From positions 248,001 to 312,000 of the forward strand of contig JARGXX010000098.1 in assembly GCA_030374765.1 (NCBI GenBank): a stretch of 64,000 bases of DNA, in the 5' to 3' direction. Numbering within the stretch: position 1 is the stretch's first letter; each line of letters starts with the position of its first letter. A program made the position numbers and the translations under genes. Source of the stretch: Agarophyton chilense. Lineage: Eukaryota; Rhodophyta; Florideophyceae; Gracilariales; Gracilariaceae. Below are positions 33,288 to 43,125 of this stretch, piece by piece. The notes beneath the pieces were generated by a model, which searched no databases, had not been told where the DNA came from, and saw only the letters and a program-made list of their open reading frames with translations.

Positions 33288-34646
33288 TCATCTGAAGTTG
33301 ACGCGCTTCATCGCCGACGCCCCGTATGTGTTTCCGAGCAAGTCTGCTACTTCGACAGCTAGATCGACGCATTTCGCATCAAAGGTGCGCTGATCAGTAT
33401 CGAAAAAGACAGCGACTGCAGCCACATGACCACGAATAAAGACAGGTACGCCGAAGCAAACGACAAGAGAAGCATCTCGGGCGAGTTTAGATCTTTGAAA
33501 TGCTTCGTGGTCTTCCAGGGAAGGAAGCCATTCTGGTCTCATGGTGCACATGATTCTGCCAGGAAGGTCGACTCTTGCCTTGCAGGTGTACGGACGACTA
33601 CGGTCTCGAAAACGCTCAAGTTTTGGAATCAGATCCGGGTCGTCTGTATTGCCTAAAGAGGGTATGACTGCGAGGCCGAGGCGAAGTTGAGTGTCCGGGC
33701 CGAGAAGCATGTTAGAAGCAGTAAGGACCTGACTTTCGCCAGTTACGGCATGGAGTTGTTGACTGTTGGTGTTGCTCGGTGTGGGTTCCAGTTTTGGAAC
33801 CCAAGCTTCGGAATACTTCCAAGTGCCTTTGGCACAGATGAGTGAGAGATACGGAGCGAGAGCGTCCTGTATTGACAGTGAGCGACTGACTATGCTATTG
33901 ACCCACGCGCTTAGTTGAACGCGAGAACTCAAGGCAAGCTCAGCTTCTAGAAGAGTTTTGCGAGCGTGAATATCGCGAAAGACGCGAATAGTGTAGTCGA
34001 GAATCTGAGCCTTGTGTTTGATACCTGTGTTAGAAGGAGGTGGTGGTAAAATGCTCAAAAGCTCCTGAAACTTGGAGTTGACCTTTGCGCGACACTTGCG
34101 GGTGTGGGAATTATGTGTGTCTTTGAGTAGCGGGTTGATAGCGCCAGAATCGTGGTTTGAGAAGTGCGGGCGATGCGGCACAGGACTCGAAAGCGGTTGC
34201 GAGGACGTTGGTGGCACAGAGGCGTCAGAAGCTTCTGTCTCTTCCTCTAACTTGACGGAAAGGGACGCGGATGAGGCGGAGCGTGGCTTGCGACGCTTTG
34301 TTGAAGTGGCAGGCGGAGGGGCTGAGGAGGGGGCGCGGCGCTTGCGAGCGATGGATGCGGGGGGCGGGGAGACATGTGCGAGACTGACATGAGTGACGGA
34401 GGGCGGCGCACTGAGGGGGGGGTGCGAAAAGGCGCTGGAAACAGACAGGTGGTGGTGTGAAAGCAGCGGCGGCAAAGCGGAGACGGCAGCGGGCTCTGGG
34501 TTGGGCAGCGCGGTGGGGTCGAGATTGACGGCGCGGTGCGCTGGGTCGCGGTCGGCGGCGAAGAGCTCGAAGAAGGAGGCGCCATGGTGAGAAACATCTG
34601 CAAGCATGTCGAGCGACTCTGCGGCATCGGGCGCGTAGTGCGCCAT
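33288..34646 (-). CDS. bHLH transcription factor with C-terminal GAF-like domain
   Basis: 452 residues from the ATG at 34646. The frame is open far upstream, but that part is the shadow of the opposite gene and of the promoter repeats. The N-terminal half is low complexity, rich in Ala, Pro, Ser and His. A basic helix-loop-helix lies at about residues 175-235: SHTRKCRAKVNSKFQELL (basic region and helix 1), a Pro-rich loop, then HKAQILDYTIRVFRDI (helix 2). The last 120 residues look like a GAF-type sensor (LPGRIMCTMRPEW, GVPVFIRGHVAAVAVFF, then a terminal helix), an arrangement also known in some plant-type bHLH proteins. Probable nuclear regulator; targets unknown. The start could be slightly different. 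Confidence 0.75.
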   Translation of the reverse strand: MAHYAPDAAESLDMLADVSHHGASFFELFAADRDPAHRAVNLDPTALPNPEPAAVSALPPLLSHHHLSVSSAFSHPPLSAPPSVTHVSLAHVSPPPASIARKRRAPSSAPPPATSTKRRKPRSASSASLSVKLEEETEASDASVPPTSSQPLSSPVPHRPHFSNHDSGAINPLLKDTHNSHTRKCRAKVNSKFQELLSILPPPPSNTGIKHKAQILDYTIRVFRDIHARKTLLEAELALSSRVQLSAWVNSIVSRSLSIQDALAPYLSLICAKGTWKYSEAWVPKLEPTPSNTNSQQLHAVTGESQVLTASNMLLGPDTQLRLGLAVIPSLGNTDDPDLIPKLERFRDRSRPYTCKARVDLPGRIMCTMRPEWLPSLEDHEAFQRSKLARDASLVVCFGVPVFIRGHVAAVAVFFDTDQRTFDAKCVDLAVEVADLLGNTYGASAMKRVNFR

Positions 34647-35011
34647 CACGGAACTGACGGCGGGAACAGACGGTGGCGAATGCGGAGCAGCGGCGGAGCT
34701 TGGGGCGCCCGAAGCTGCGCAGCGCGCGGCTGCGCGCGGCTCGTCGTGTGCACGGCGCACCGCTGGCGCCGACGAAGCTCGGGCCGCAGCTGACGCGCCA
34801 CAACTGTTGGCAGCGACCAAGAATTCGTCACCACGTGTCCACGCCGTGCCGAAGTGAGCGAAGCGAAACGTGCCAAGCGAAACGTGCCAAGCGAAACGCG
34901 CCAAGCGAAACGCGCCAAGCGAAGCGAAACGCAGAAGCGCTAGCGCTAGACGGTGCTCCTTCGCGCATTGCTTCTTCGTCGAGGCCGTCCAGGTGGCGTG
35001 GGCACAAACCA
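34647..35011. promoter_or_regulatory. Divergent promoter of the bHLH and MRNIP-like genes
   Basis: 365 bases separate the chosen ATGs of two divergent genes. The middle holds a 14-bp tandem repeat (34861-34916). G+C is high and there is no obvious TATA box. Both genes are probably served by one bidirectional promoter; inferred from spacing. Confidence 0.5.
34861..34916. repeat. Four 14-bp tandem repeats in the divergent promoter
   Basis: Unit AAGCGAAACGTGCC twice, then AAGCGAAACGCGCC twice, followed by a partial fifth unit to about 34932. The motif GCGCCAAGCGAAAC recurs at the unit junctions and resembles E2F/MBF-type sites only loosely. Confidence 0.85.
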
Positions 35012-35701
35012 ATGGTACAGTTCGTGGCGGTGCAGTGCTTCCGCTGCCACCAGCTGCAGGTGTCGCAACGGCGGCGCGACTCGCGCTTCGTGTGCAAGCT
35101 TTGTGGTGCGCGCCAGTCGTTGCGAAAGGTGTTTGCGAGTTCCATGCGTGCCGCCGAACTGCGTCCGTTCGTGCAGAAACGCAACCTCGCCCGCGGCTTG
35201 GCCGCCGAGCGCTACGACGACGAATATCCCCCCGAATTGCAGTCCGAGCCCGAGCCCGAGCCCGAATGTGACGCAGACGCCGACGTTGGCGCAGACGCAG
35301 GGCGTGAGCGCGATGCGCAACACTGCTGCGAGGTGCCGGCAGCGTTCCGACCGTGCTCGCAGCTGCCTTCTCGCTGGCGCTCTCGTGCGGCGGCGGTGGA
35401 ATGCGCGATTGCTGCACCCTCGCCAGAGGAAGCGCAACTTTCTGAAGACGATGTTGTCACCGCTTTGCCGGATGCAGCCCGTGGGAGGCAGTGCGGTCGC
35501 AAACGAGCGTTCCGAAAACGCACGCCGAACAACCCGTCTCTCACCGCTTTGAAAGATGAACGCCCCACAAGTCGCCGCCGCACAAGTGCGCCCTATGCGC
35601 TCGTATCCAAGCCGCCGGTCGCCGACTCAAAGCAGTTTTTCGATGAAGGCATTGTGACTCGCCCCGACGACGAGGAGTACCAAGAAGAAGTTTGGTCCTA
35701 G
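35012..35701 (+). CDS. MRNIP-like protein (MRN-complex-interacting family)
   Basis: 229 residues. In animals the family helps the MRE11-RAD50-NBS1 complex in DNA damage signalling. The N-terminal 60 residues carry the family signature: two Cys pairs (C9-C12 and C28-C31, in FRCHQ and CKLCGARQS), then a VQKRNL block near residue 53. The rest is variable, acidic (a Glu/Pro run near 75) then basic, as usual for the family. The frame is open 339 bases further upstream, but ATG 35012 is placed exactly where family proteins begin. Its stop TAG overlaps the stop of the next gene on the other strand. Confidence 0.7.
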   Translation: MVQFVAVQCFRCHQLQVSQRRRDSRFVCKLCGARQSLRKVFASSMRAAELRPFVQKRNLARGLAAERYDDEYPPELQSEPEPEPECDADADVGADAGRERDAQHCCEVPAAFRPCSQLPSRWRSRAAAVECAIAAPSPEEAQLSEDDVVTALPDAARGRQCGRKRAFRKRTPNNPSLTALKDERPTSRRRTSAPYALVSKPPVADSKQFFDEGIVTRPDDEEYQEEVWS

Positions 35702-36492
35702 CGGTGTGACTTGGCAATTTGTTGCAACTGCCTGTAAACATCCATTTTGAACCGTCGCTGTAGCGCTCTTATCAACGGTTGAGCGATTAGCGCGGCGACG
35801 CAGTTTGGCTTGGAGAAGCTTCTCAGCTCAAATTGTACGTCGTCGCGCATCATCCGAACCGCAACGCTTTCCTCGCCCAGTAACACATGTCCCGGGGTAG
35901 TTCCCCACGCCACGTGCATCAAATTACGATCTTGTCGCACTGAAACCACTCTGTTGACGTTGATGGTCCACACGCACGGCAAGATGCGCGCTGCGATTAC
36001 CACCATGTCGTCCGGTGCCCACTTGGAATGACCAAGTCTCCATACGCGTGCCCACGGCACTTGGAACGCCGCTCCGCTTTGCAAAGCGCTGACTGAGCGC
36101 TGGTAAGTACTTCTTCCCGATCCGATATGCTTTTTAAGGTGGTTGATGTAGAAACCTCTCGGGCTTGCCGTGAGCGACTCGGCGCGAGGCTCGTACAACA
36201 GCGGTATGGAGCGTTGGCTCTCAGCAGCCGCGAGCACATGGGATACCTGCGGGGCGCCGAAAAGGCTCAAGTGCACGCCGAACAGGCGTAGCGTCACGGG
36301 CATTTGAATCGTGCAATCGGCCAACTCGTTTGCGCCAGCGTCGTCAGGAAATGGCGTTTTCCTCAAGACCTGTTGTATGTGTGGCGGCAGCAACGTTGAG
36401 CAGTTGAAACTGAGTGCGAATGTGAAACGTGTAAAACTATGGTTGGATGCCTGTCCACATGAACGGACACAGTGGTTGGCGCGGTATGACAT
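35698..36492 (-). CDS. DUF1990 (UPF0548) family protein
   Basis: 264 residues from ATG 36492. The C-terminal 150 residues match the DUF1990 fold: a YQRSVSAL helix, PWARVW, a Gly/Val strand region, then the signature WGTTPGHVLLGEESV near residue 195 and FELRSFSKP before a final helix with LIRALQRRF. The family occurs in bacteria and plants; biochemical function is not established. No signal peptide is evident. Convergent with the MRNIP-like gene, sharing the bases CTAG as both stop codons, and divergent from the large helical-repeat gene. Confidence 0.75.
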   Translation of the reverse strand: MSYRANHCVRSCGQASNHSFTRFTFALSFNCSTLLPPHIQQVLRKTPFPDDAGANELADCTIQMPVTLRLFGVHLSLFGAPQVSHVLAAAESQRSIPLLYEPRAESLTASPRGFYINHLKKHIGSGRSTYQRSVSALQSGAAFQVPWARVWRLGHSKWAPDDMVVIAARILPCVWTINVNRVVSVRQDRNLMHVAWGTTPGHVLLGEESVAVRMMRDDVQFELRSFSKPNCVAALIAQPLIRALQRRFKMDVYRQLQQIAKSHR

Positions 36493-36981
36493 GATATGAC
36501 ATGATCATGTGATTGAACTTGTATTTGCGCACAAGACACCGCTCCTACCCTTTGTCCAAATACGCAGGCACGACACGGAAATAGGTTGTGATGCTTGTGG
36601 CACCGGTGCAATGAGAAATGCCTGCAGAGGAGCTACCCTTCGTAGATGTATGCACGGGCAGCTCTCCGTCGTCCTATTTCATCGACCAACGGGGAGGCGA
36701 AATATGCCTTCGTAGTTACATTCGTGTTCATTCATCTGCCTCTGTTCGTGACGAATGAGGCGACGCTGCAAACAACCGCCTTTTCCGGACGTATCCCTGA
36801 CACTCGTAGTCTAAAACTTCGTCTGCGTTCAGATCTCAAGGGACTCGCAAGTGATTGCTTGAACGATTCTCTTTTTGCGCTCCTGGTCTTGGCCTTCACC
36901 GCTCACAGCTTTGGGCAGCCCTTCGGCGCTGTTCCCGAACTGCTGCCAGCTGCCTGCTACTTGAATACCTGCAGTCTGTTC

Positions 36982-39900
36982 ATGCCGGCGCCTACACAGC
37001 ATGCGTTCTCGTACGCGCATGCTGCACAGCTTCTTCGCTCTTCGCGCGCTTCCCCGCACGAGAAGATACGCGTAGCGCGTGATTTGCTAGCGCGTACGCT
37101 CATCCCTCATCCCACCACTCTCATTCTTGAGCACCTGTTTTATGCGCTCAAGAATTCATCGTCAAAGCCAAACGATTTTGTAGCGGATTACTGGCTGCTG
37201 TTGCACGATACGCTGCAGAATGCAGCTCTCAACTCGCAATATGTGCCAGAGTTTCCTGACTCGCTCATCGAGCATGCGGCTGCACACATTGTGCAACCCG
37301 CATGCACAACGGCTGTCGTTGAGGCATTGGGCACGGTTTTCAAGTACCCCCTGCCTCATTCGCTGCAAGCGTTTGGCACGTTGCTGCGCAACGTTGCCAC
37401 TCTTCTTCCTGGCGACTCGCACATTCAGTCCTTGGCAACCTCCGCGCTTGGCATGTACGGGGAAATGCAGCGCCAAGAACAGGATCACAAGAAGATGATA
37501 CTGATATGCATTCCTCTGCTAGAACCGTTCTTGTCGTCTGCGGAGCTGCGAGAGTCAGCTGAACCTGTGTTTCGTCACGCGTTTTTTGCTGAGCCCAACA
37601 TCGCTCGTGACCCTATCATTTCGTATATTGCGGAGTGCAACAGCGATGATTTGGCCACCGTATGTAGCTTTCTACTGACGGCGTACACCGAAGCCGAGAG
37701 CCACCGCGCCGAATCACTGGAGGTGGCTCGCCAACGAGCTGCGGTGCAAAAAGGGAGCGGGCAGCTGAAGAGAATTCGGCAACTCGTTGAGAGGCCGCAC
37801 GTGCTCCGGCTGTTTCAAGACATGGTTGCGGCTCTGAGCGTGAATTTGGTGCATGGGGAGTTGGTATGCGTTGCGCGGGTGCGGGCTTTGCGTGCTGTGT
37901 TTGTGACGGCGTGCGATCTGGACATGTACCGGCCGAATCTTGAGGATGTATCGGCCATTCAGGCGGAGAAGAAGCTGAAGAAAGGCAGCGAGAGTTTTGG
38001 GGTACACACTGTAGGATTGGAGATTCGACAAGCTTTTGGGGCTGTTTGTGCACTTGCTGAGCAAATTTGCAGCGGAAGGAAGTCAGGAGATGTGATGGTA
38101 GTCGTGGAAACTGCGCTTGCGATGGTAAAGCTTTCTGTGGACACTGTGGATAACGTTGTGCCGAGGTTGCTGACAGCGTGCGGGGAGGGAAGCTTCCATG
38201 ACGAGCGGCGCATGCTGTACAGCGAGCTGCTTGGGATATATGCTCGAACGCGGTGCGTTCCCAAGTTGATCGGATACTTGAAAGGAGCGGGGGACGGTTT
38301 TCTTTTCGCGAAGTATGAGAGCATATTCGGTGACGATGACGTGCGGCACGTCACGGCAGTGACAGTGTACGGGCTGCCACAAGGGCAGGCGGTGGAGTGT
38401 ATCGCGGCGATGGGCGGTGAGCAGATCGCAGTTGGAGAAGCGCAGAGCGTTGCGTTGTTGGCAGCGTTGGTGTTGGAAAGCAGTTGTGATGAGAAGGGTG
38501 TGGTGGTCGAGTGTGTGTGCGACAAGGTTATGGGCAAGATAGTGAGGTGCCAAGAGGAAGGAAGCGGTGGGAGAAATCGGTGCGCGCTGCTTTTCTTGCT
38601 GTCGTCAGTAGTGCTGTGCATTGTGAAATGGAAGTTGGGGGGATCGAAGAGCAAAGCGGTGGAGGCTTGCGTGAGAAGCGGGGTGCTGCAAAGCGTGAGC
38701 GGGTTTCCTTTTGGAATTGATGACTTGGGGGACTTTGCGAAGAAGTTTGGGCGAGAGGCGGAGAAGCGCGCGGGCGATGCGGTGGATGCGTGCGAGACGC
38801 TGTGCACAATGAGGCTGGCAGCGGCACTGGTGCACGTTGGGGATGCGGGCGGCGGCGAGGACGACGCGACGGCGCGACAGTTGTTGGGGGTTGTTTTCGA
38901 CGGGGTGGAGCGGCTGAAGGGGGAGGAGGTGCGGGGATGTGAAGGGGTGGACGGTGCGCGCTTGAAGGCGTTGTACAATGGAGTTGAGTTCGACAAGGTG
39001 GCTGCGCTGGTGGCGAGCGTGGTGGACGTGATGGACCACGTGGGGCTGGAGCGCATGGTGGGCGGGCTGGAACGCTTTCTGTGCAGCGCGAGTGCCAGGG
39101 AGGGTGAGTACGCAGCGCTGTGGGCGGACTTGCTGGAGAGCGCGACGGTGCAGCGATGGTTCGGGCAGGTGGCGCTGGGGGCGTTGAAGCGCGCGGAACG
39201 AGCGGCGGCGGCCACGGCTGAGGTGCGCGGCGTGCTGCGGCTGCTGGCGCGCGCGCCGCCCGGCTACTTGCGCCACGATCGCGACGCGCGCCAAGTGGCG
39301 GCGGCGGTAGCGCGGCTGTTCGAGCACCTCCGTGGTGACGAGCGCGCCATGAGCGCTGCGCTGCAGGCGGCGCTCAAGCTGCGGCGCGTCGGCGGCGCGC
39401 CCGCGCAGGCGCTGCTAGAGCACTTTGAGCTGCTGCTCGGCGGCGACGACGACGCACTCGACGCGCTGCTGGCCGGAATGCGCGACGGCGGCGGCGATGA
39501 CGATGACGACGACGACGACGACGACGACGATGATGCCGGCGCCAATGACGATGCGCTGCTGAGCGTGGCGCAGCGCGCGCTACGCTCGGCCGCCGCGTCG
39601 TGCGTGCGCAGCGCGCACTCGAAAATGCCGCTTTGCGCCCGCGTCGTGCGCGTGGCACACGCGCTGCTGCGCGACGCACACACCCCCGCCGCGCTCGCGC
39701 GCGACGCGCTGCGCGTCGTGCACACCGTCGTGCGCGCCGCGCGCGCGCCTTGCCGCGCTGTACTGCGTGTGAAAGGATCAGAGCCGTCGCGCGTGTGCCA
39801 CGCGCTGCGCGTCGTGGCTGAGGTGCTGCGCGTGCTTGCCGTGCTGCACGTGCACGGCGCGCGCGGCCGCCGCGCCTCCGCCGCGTGTCACAAGCTCTTG

Positions 39901-41073
39901 CGCCGCTCGCTGCCGTCTGCCGCCACGCTCAGCGTGCATCTCTTGCTCCAACCTCACCGCCACCTCGATGACGACGACGACGACGACGATGACGACGCCC
40001 CTGCTACTGCCGCCGCCGCCGCCGCCGAGCTGCTCCGCGCGTGTGCGCGCTGCGCGCACGCGCACTTGGCGCCGCGCCTGGTCGCCGCTGCGCTTGCCAT
40101 GCTGGCCGCCGGTCGCGAACCCGCGCGCACGGCCGCCGTGCACTTGCTGGGCGATCTGGGCGCTGCCCCGCCTGCCGTCGCGGACCTGGCCGCTGTCGCC
40201 GCGTGCGCTGCCTTGCGCCGCCAGCTTGACGTCTCGCCCAATCGCACCAGCCCCACGCGTCTACGTCACCTGCGCGACTGCGCTCTGGCCGCAGCCGCTC
40301 CGCTGTGCGCAGCCGCCGCGCCAGCTGCCCCGCCCGTCGTGCGCCTCGATGCGCGCCAGCACTTTGAAGGCTTTGTCTCCGCGCGTCTCCGCCGCCACCG
40401 CCACGCCGCACGTCTGTCGCGCCGCGCAACTGAACAGGTGCTCGGCGTGCTGGCGGACACCGCCGAGTGTGCCGCCCAAAGCGCCCCGCACAGCGTTGCC
40501 GCCGTCACCGACGCACACGCCATCCTGCATCACGCGCTGTGCGCCGCCGAACTTGCCATCGCGCGTCGTCCCCCGCACCGCCCCGCCACACCAGCCCTGC
40601 ATCACGTCGTCGCTATCGTCGCCGCTGCGCTCCGCGTCTCGTCCGCCGCTGCCGCGCGCGCCCCAGAGCAAAGTGTCGCGGCACGTGCGCTCGCGCTGTG
40701 CGCCCTCATGCTACGCGTTCCGCGCGCCGCCCCCGTGCATCTTGCGCTAATCGCCGTGCTGCGTGGCGCGCCGCGCCGCGCCGCGCACGACGCCTGGCCA
40801 CAGTCGTCCGTGCGTGCACTGGCTGCTGCGCTGCGCGAGGCAACGAATGTGCCTTTTGCGTCGGCACTCGCGGGCGAAGCTATTGCCGTCTTGGCAATTG
40901 CTACGAGACCTGTTTTGCGTCGCGCGCTGCTGCCTGCTGTTGGGAAGTTGTTGGTTGACGCCGATGAGCTCGCTGTCGCGCGCGCGCTGCCGGTCGCGGC
41001 GCAGGATGCGGAGCGAGACGTGGCGCGTGCCGCTCTGGCTGAGGCGCGTGCTGCCCGCTATCGGGGGCGCTGA
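36982..41073 (+). CDS. Large alpha-helical (HEAT/ARM-like) protein, family unknown
   Basis: 1363 residues from the chosen ATG at 36982; the frame is open back to 36646 and the start is uncertain. It is almost entirely amphipathic helix with Leu/Ala-rich pairs, as in HEAT or ARM repeat scaffolds. Two poly-Asp runs (39496-39535 and 39967-39997, from GAC repeats) interrupt the C-terminal half. From about 39.1 kb onward G+C rises sharply and the protein becomes very rich in Ala and Arg, while the frame stays open, so it is coding. Large nucleolar or transport scaffolds have this look, but no signature allows a name. Intronless. Confidence 0.6.
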   Translation: MPAPTQHAFSYAHAAQLLRSSRASPHEKIRVARDLLARTLIPHPTTLILEHLFYALKNSSSKPNDFVADYWLLLHDTLQNAALNSQYVPEFPDSLIEHAAAHIVQPACTTAVVEALGTVFKYPLPHSLQAFGTLLRNVATLLPGDSHIQSLATSALGMYGEMQRQEQDHKKMILICIPLLEPFLSSAELRESAEPVFRHAFFAEPNIARDPIISYIAECNSDDLATVCSFLLTAYTEAESHRAESLEVARQRAAVQKGSGQLKRIRQLVERPHVLRLFQDMVAALSVNLVHGELVCVARVRALRAVFVTACDLDMYRPNLEDVSAIQAEKKLKKGSESFGVHTVGLEIRQAFGAVCALAEQICSGRKSGDVMVVVETALAMVKLSVDTVDNVVPRLLTACGEGSFHDERRMLYSELLGIYARTRCVPKLIGYLKGAGDGFLFAKYESIFGDDDVRHVTAVTVYGLPQGQAVECIAAMGGEQIAVGEAQSVALLAALVLESSCDEKGVVVECVCDKVMGKIVRCQEEGSGGRNRCALLFLLSSVVLCIVKWKLGGSKSKAVEACVRSGVLQSVSGFPFGIDDLGDFAKKFGREAEKRAGDAVDACETLCTMRLAAALVHVGDAGGGEDDATARQLLGVVFDGVERLKGEEVRGCEGVDGARLKALYNGVEFDKVAALVASVVDVMDHVGLERMVGGLERFLCSASAREGEYAALWADLLESATVQRWFGQVALGALKRAERAAAATAEVRGVLRLLARAPPGYLRHDRDARQVAAAVARLFEHLRGDERAMSAALQAALKLRRVGGAPAQALLEHFELLLGGDDDALDALLAGMRDGGGDDDDDDDDDDDDDAGANDDALLSVAQRALRSAAASCVRSAHSKMPLCARVVRVAHALLRDAHTPAALARDALRVVHTVVRAARAPCRAVLRVKGSEPSRVCHALRVVAEVLRVLAVLHVHGARGRRASAACHKLLRRSLPSAATLSVHLLLQPHRHLDDDDDDDDDDAPATAAAAAAELLRACARCAHAHLAPRLVAAALAMLAAGREPARTAAVHLLGDLGAAPPAVADLAAVAACAALRRQLDVSPNRTSPTRLRHLRDCALAAAAPLCAAAAPAAPPVVRLDARQHFEGFVSARLRRHRHAARLSRRATEQVLGVLADTAECAAQSAPHSVAAVTDAHAILHHALCAAELAIARRPPHRPATPALHHVVAIVAAALRVSSAAAARAPEQSVAARALALCALMLRVPRAAPVHLALIAVLRGAPRRAAHDAWPQSSVRALAAALREATNVPFASALAGEAIAVLAIATRPVLRRALLPAVGKLLVDADELAVARALPVAAQDAERDVARAALAEARAARYRGR

Positions 41074-42122
41074 GTGTGGGTTTCGCGTCAGCGCTGTAGG
41101 TGCGGGAGCTGTGCGCCACGAGCATGGTGGCTCGCAACATCATTAGACACTGCGCCGTTCTTGACAATCTGCGTAAAAGGTCCACCATGGCCAACAGATA
41201 CGAAGGTTAAGGGCTAACCCTTAGCTTGATCTTAGGCTTAGAACTCCACCGGCCTCTCTGCATACAGGCAGGAGAGAATTACAGGTGTGCAAAATTTATT
41301 GGACAACGCGAAAACGGCTTACCGGCTTGGGGCACGGCAACTCTAAAAGTTGATTTACTGTTTGTAGATGAAGTCTGTTTCAAAAACATATCCCCTCCCA
41401 AAAATTTCCAGGAATTGACGTTTTGGCTACAGTACCGCGAACAAAATTACTCTCACAAAGTTTTGAAGTAAAAATACTGTTTCAAAAACATACACTTTAT
41501 TGCATCATATTTACTCTAACCCGAGTTCAGTAGTATATTTTAGCTCTTTCCTCTTTCAGCCTGGATAACGCTTATACAGCGCATATGCATTGAATCTCTA
41601 TGAAAGAATTGATAGCAGTAGAGACTTAACGCTGAAAAAAATGGCATAGAAATCGCTTTTTCTTCAAAGTCGCAGAACAGTTGTCTTGGATAGCCACTAT
41701 TGGATTTTGACGGGAGCCCTTCCGCCCTGAAACCCTATTTATTAAAGAAATTGAAAAGGGCTCAGCTAACGGGGGTGCTCCAATTCAAGGAAACCGAACA
41801 AATTCCTCTTGCGGTAATAGTTTTGAGCCAGTACACCACGCGCTCTGAACACTTACAACCTTGCAGCTCCCCACTCAAACCTTCCCACATTTACAAATAT
41901 GTCTATCGAAACACATACACCGATACCAGTTACCACTAACCTAACATCTCCTAGTCCTATTTATTTCGGCCCTGCTTTCCACGCATGCATCTTTATCGCC
42001 ACCCCTCAGCGCTTTTAAAACAAATTTCTTCGAACAAGACCCTCAAACAACAGCCTATAATAATGAATTCCCTCTTTTACGGCCCACTTCCTCTTAAACT
42101 TCAAGTACCTTCTTAACATCTT
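41074..42122. other. Intergenic, nothing certain
   Basis: No recognised gene. The 14-mer GTTTCAAAAACATA occurs twice (near 41379 and 41480). The end of this stretch is the left flank of E2. A short minus frame (42127-42015) is open and continues, in frame, from the + strand frame 56756-56840 when the second inversion is undone. Confidence 0.35.
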
Positions 42123-42127
42123 TAATG

Positions 42128-43044
42128 TGTGGAGCAAAACCCGGCGACGGGAAGTACTCTCAAGGTGTTCGAAGCCTTGCTCCCTGGGGGAGGCAGACTC
42201 AGAGACAGAGCCCTCCGTTCCACCCGTAGTGTGGGGTGTAAATCCCACGGGGGATTCCGGCAGTACCGACGGAGGTGAGGGGTAGAAACCGTTGGATCGG
42301 GAATGGGTATGGGTATCCCAAAGAATGGGGGAAAATCCGGCGAAGAGGAAAAACGGGGCGAGGGTCGGGCATTAACAGGCACCGGACCCGAGAACCAGAA
42401 AAGGGGCGAAACAACAAAAGAAACCCAATACAGGGGCGAAAACCTGTCCTCGAAAAGAAACACAAAAAGCACGCAACAAGTAAGCAGAACCCCCACGGGG
42501 TATCGTGCACGCAGGTCGTCTGAGCGGTCCCAAGGGGGTGGTTGCACGGAACCCAAACGTGGGCACTCTCCAAGTGAAGTCGTGTCCCTACGCAGGCGTT
42601 GCTAACAAGAGCCCGTTCCGGGTTGTAAGGCCGAAACGATGGCGACGAAGAACCTCTAAAGGTATCGAAGACCAACCTTGGTTTCCCTCTTACTCTGAGC
42701 TTCGGACTGTCAGATCTCATCTCCCTAAGTAGGGCCCACTAACTAAACTCTACAGTAGTGCACACCTGCTCAGGGGCATACACGTGGAGATCCAACTGTC
42801 AGGGCCCAAAAGTCCAACGTTCTAACAAATATCCGAAAATCGGTGCCAAAATTAAGCCACATGTATCACGGGGCCAATCCAACCATGGGCCATCCGAATT
42901 TTCACTTCATAGGCGAACTCTAACCAGAAAACAGTGCCACCTCAGCACACCTTAGAGGGGATCATAGTCATAACCCTCGGAGGGTTCAATCCTCATTCTA
43001 TGAGTTGCATCTTCAAGTATCCCCTAACTGGGCGTTGCTCTACA
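42128..43044 (-). repeat. E2 3' LTR
   Basis: 917 bp. In element orientation it begins TGTAGAGC and ends GCTCCACA. Differences from the 5' LTR noticed: A/G near 42146, A/C near 42242 and G/A near 43031. Frames inside it are not genes. Confidence 0.95.
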
Positions 43045-43060
43045 TCTCCCCCTCCTTAAG
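43045..43060 (-). other. E2 polypurine tract
   Basis: In element orientation, TTAAGGAGGGGGAGA directly precedes the 3' LTR. Confidence 0.75.
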
Positions 43061-43125
43061 ACGAGGAAGAACATTCCGAGCCGCGGGTGTCTCGCTTTCC
43101 GGTCACTATACATACTTCTCTCCCA

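Noticed and set aside
34673-35011. Upstream start for the MRNIP-like gene
   Set aside because: The family signature begins right at ATG 35012; the extra residues encode the promoter repeats.
34647-35417. N-terminal extension of the bHLH frame to 709 residues
   Set aside because: The extension is the antisense shadow of the MRNIP-like gene and the 14-bp tandem repeats; its composition is that of out-of-frame GC-rich DNA.
39264-40750. Other long frames on both strands over the GC-rich part of the helical-repeat gene
   Set aside because: High G+C removes stop codons in all frames; only the frame continuous with the upstream normal-composition part is supported.
42199-42720. Long open frames inside the E2-family LTRs (repeated at 53028-53549 and 57170-57691)
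   Set aside because: Overlapping frames exist on both strands of the same LTR and show no protein-like pattern; they repeat only because the LTR repeats.
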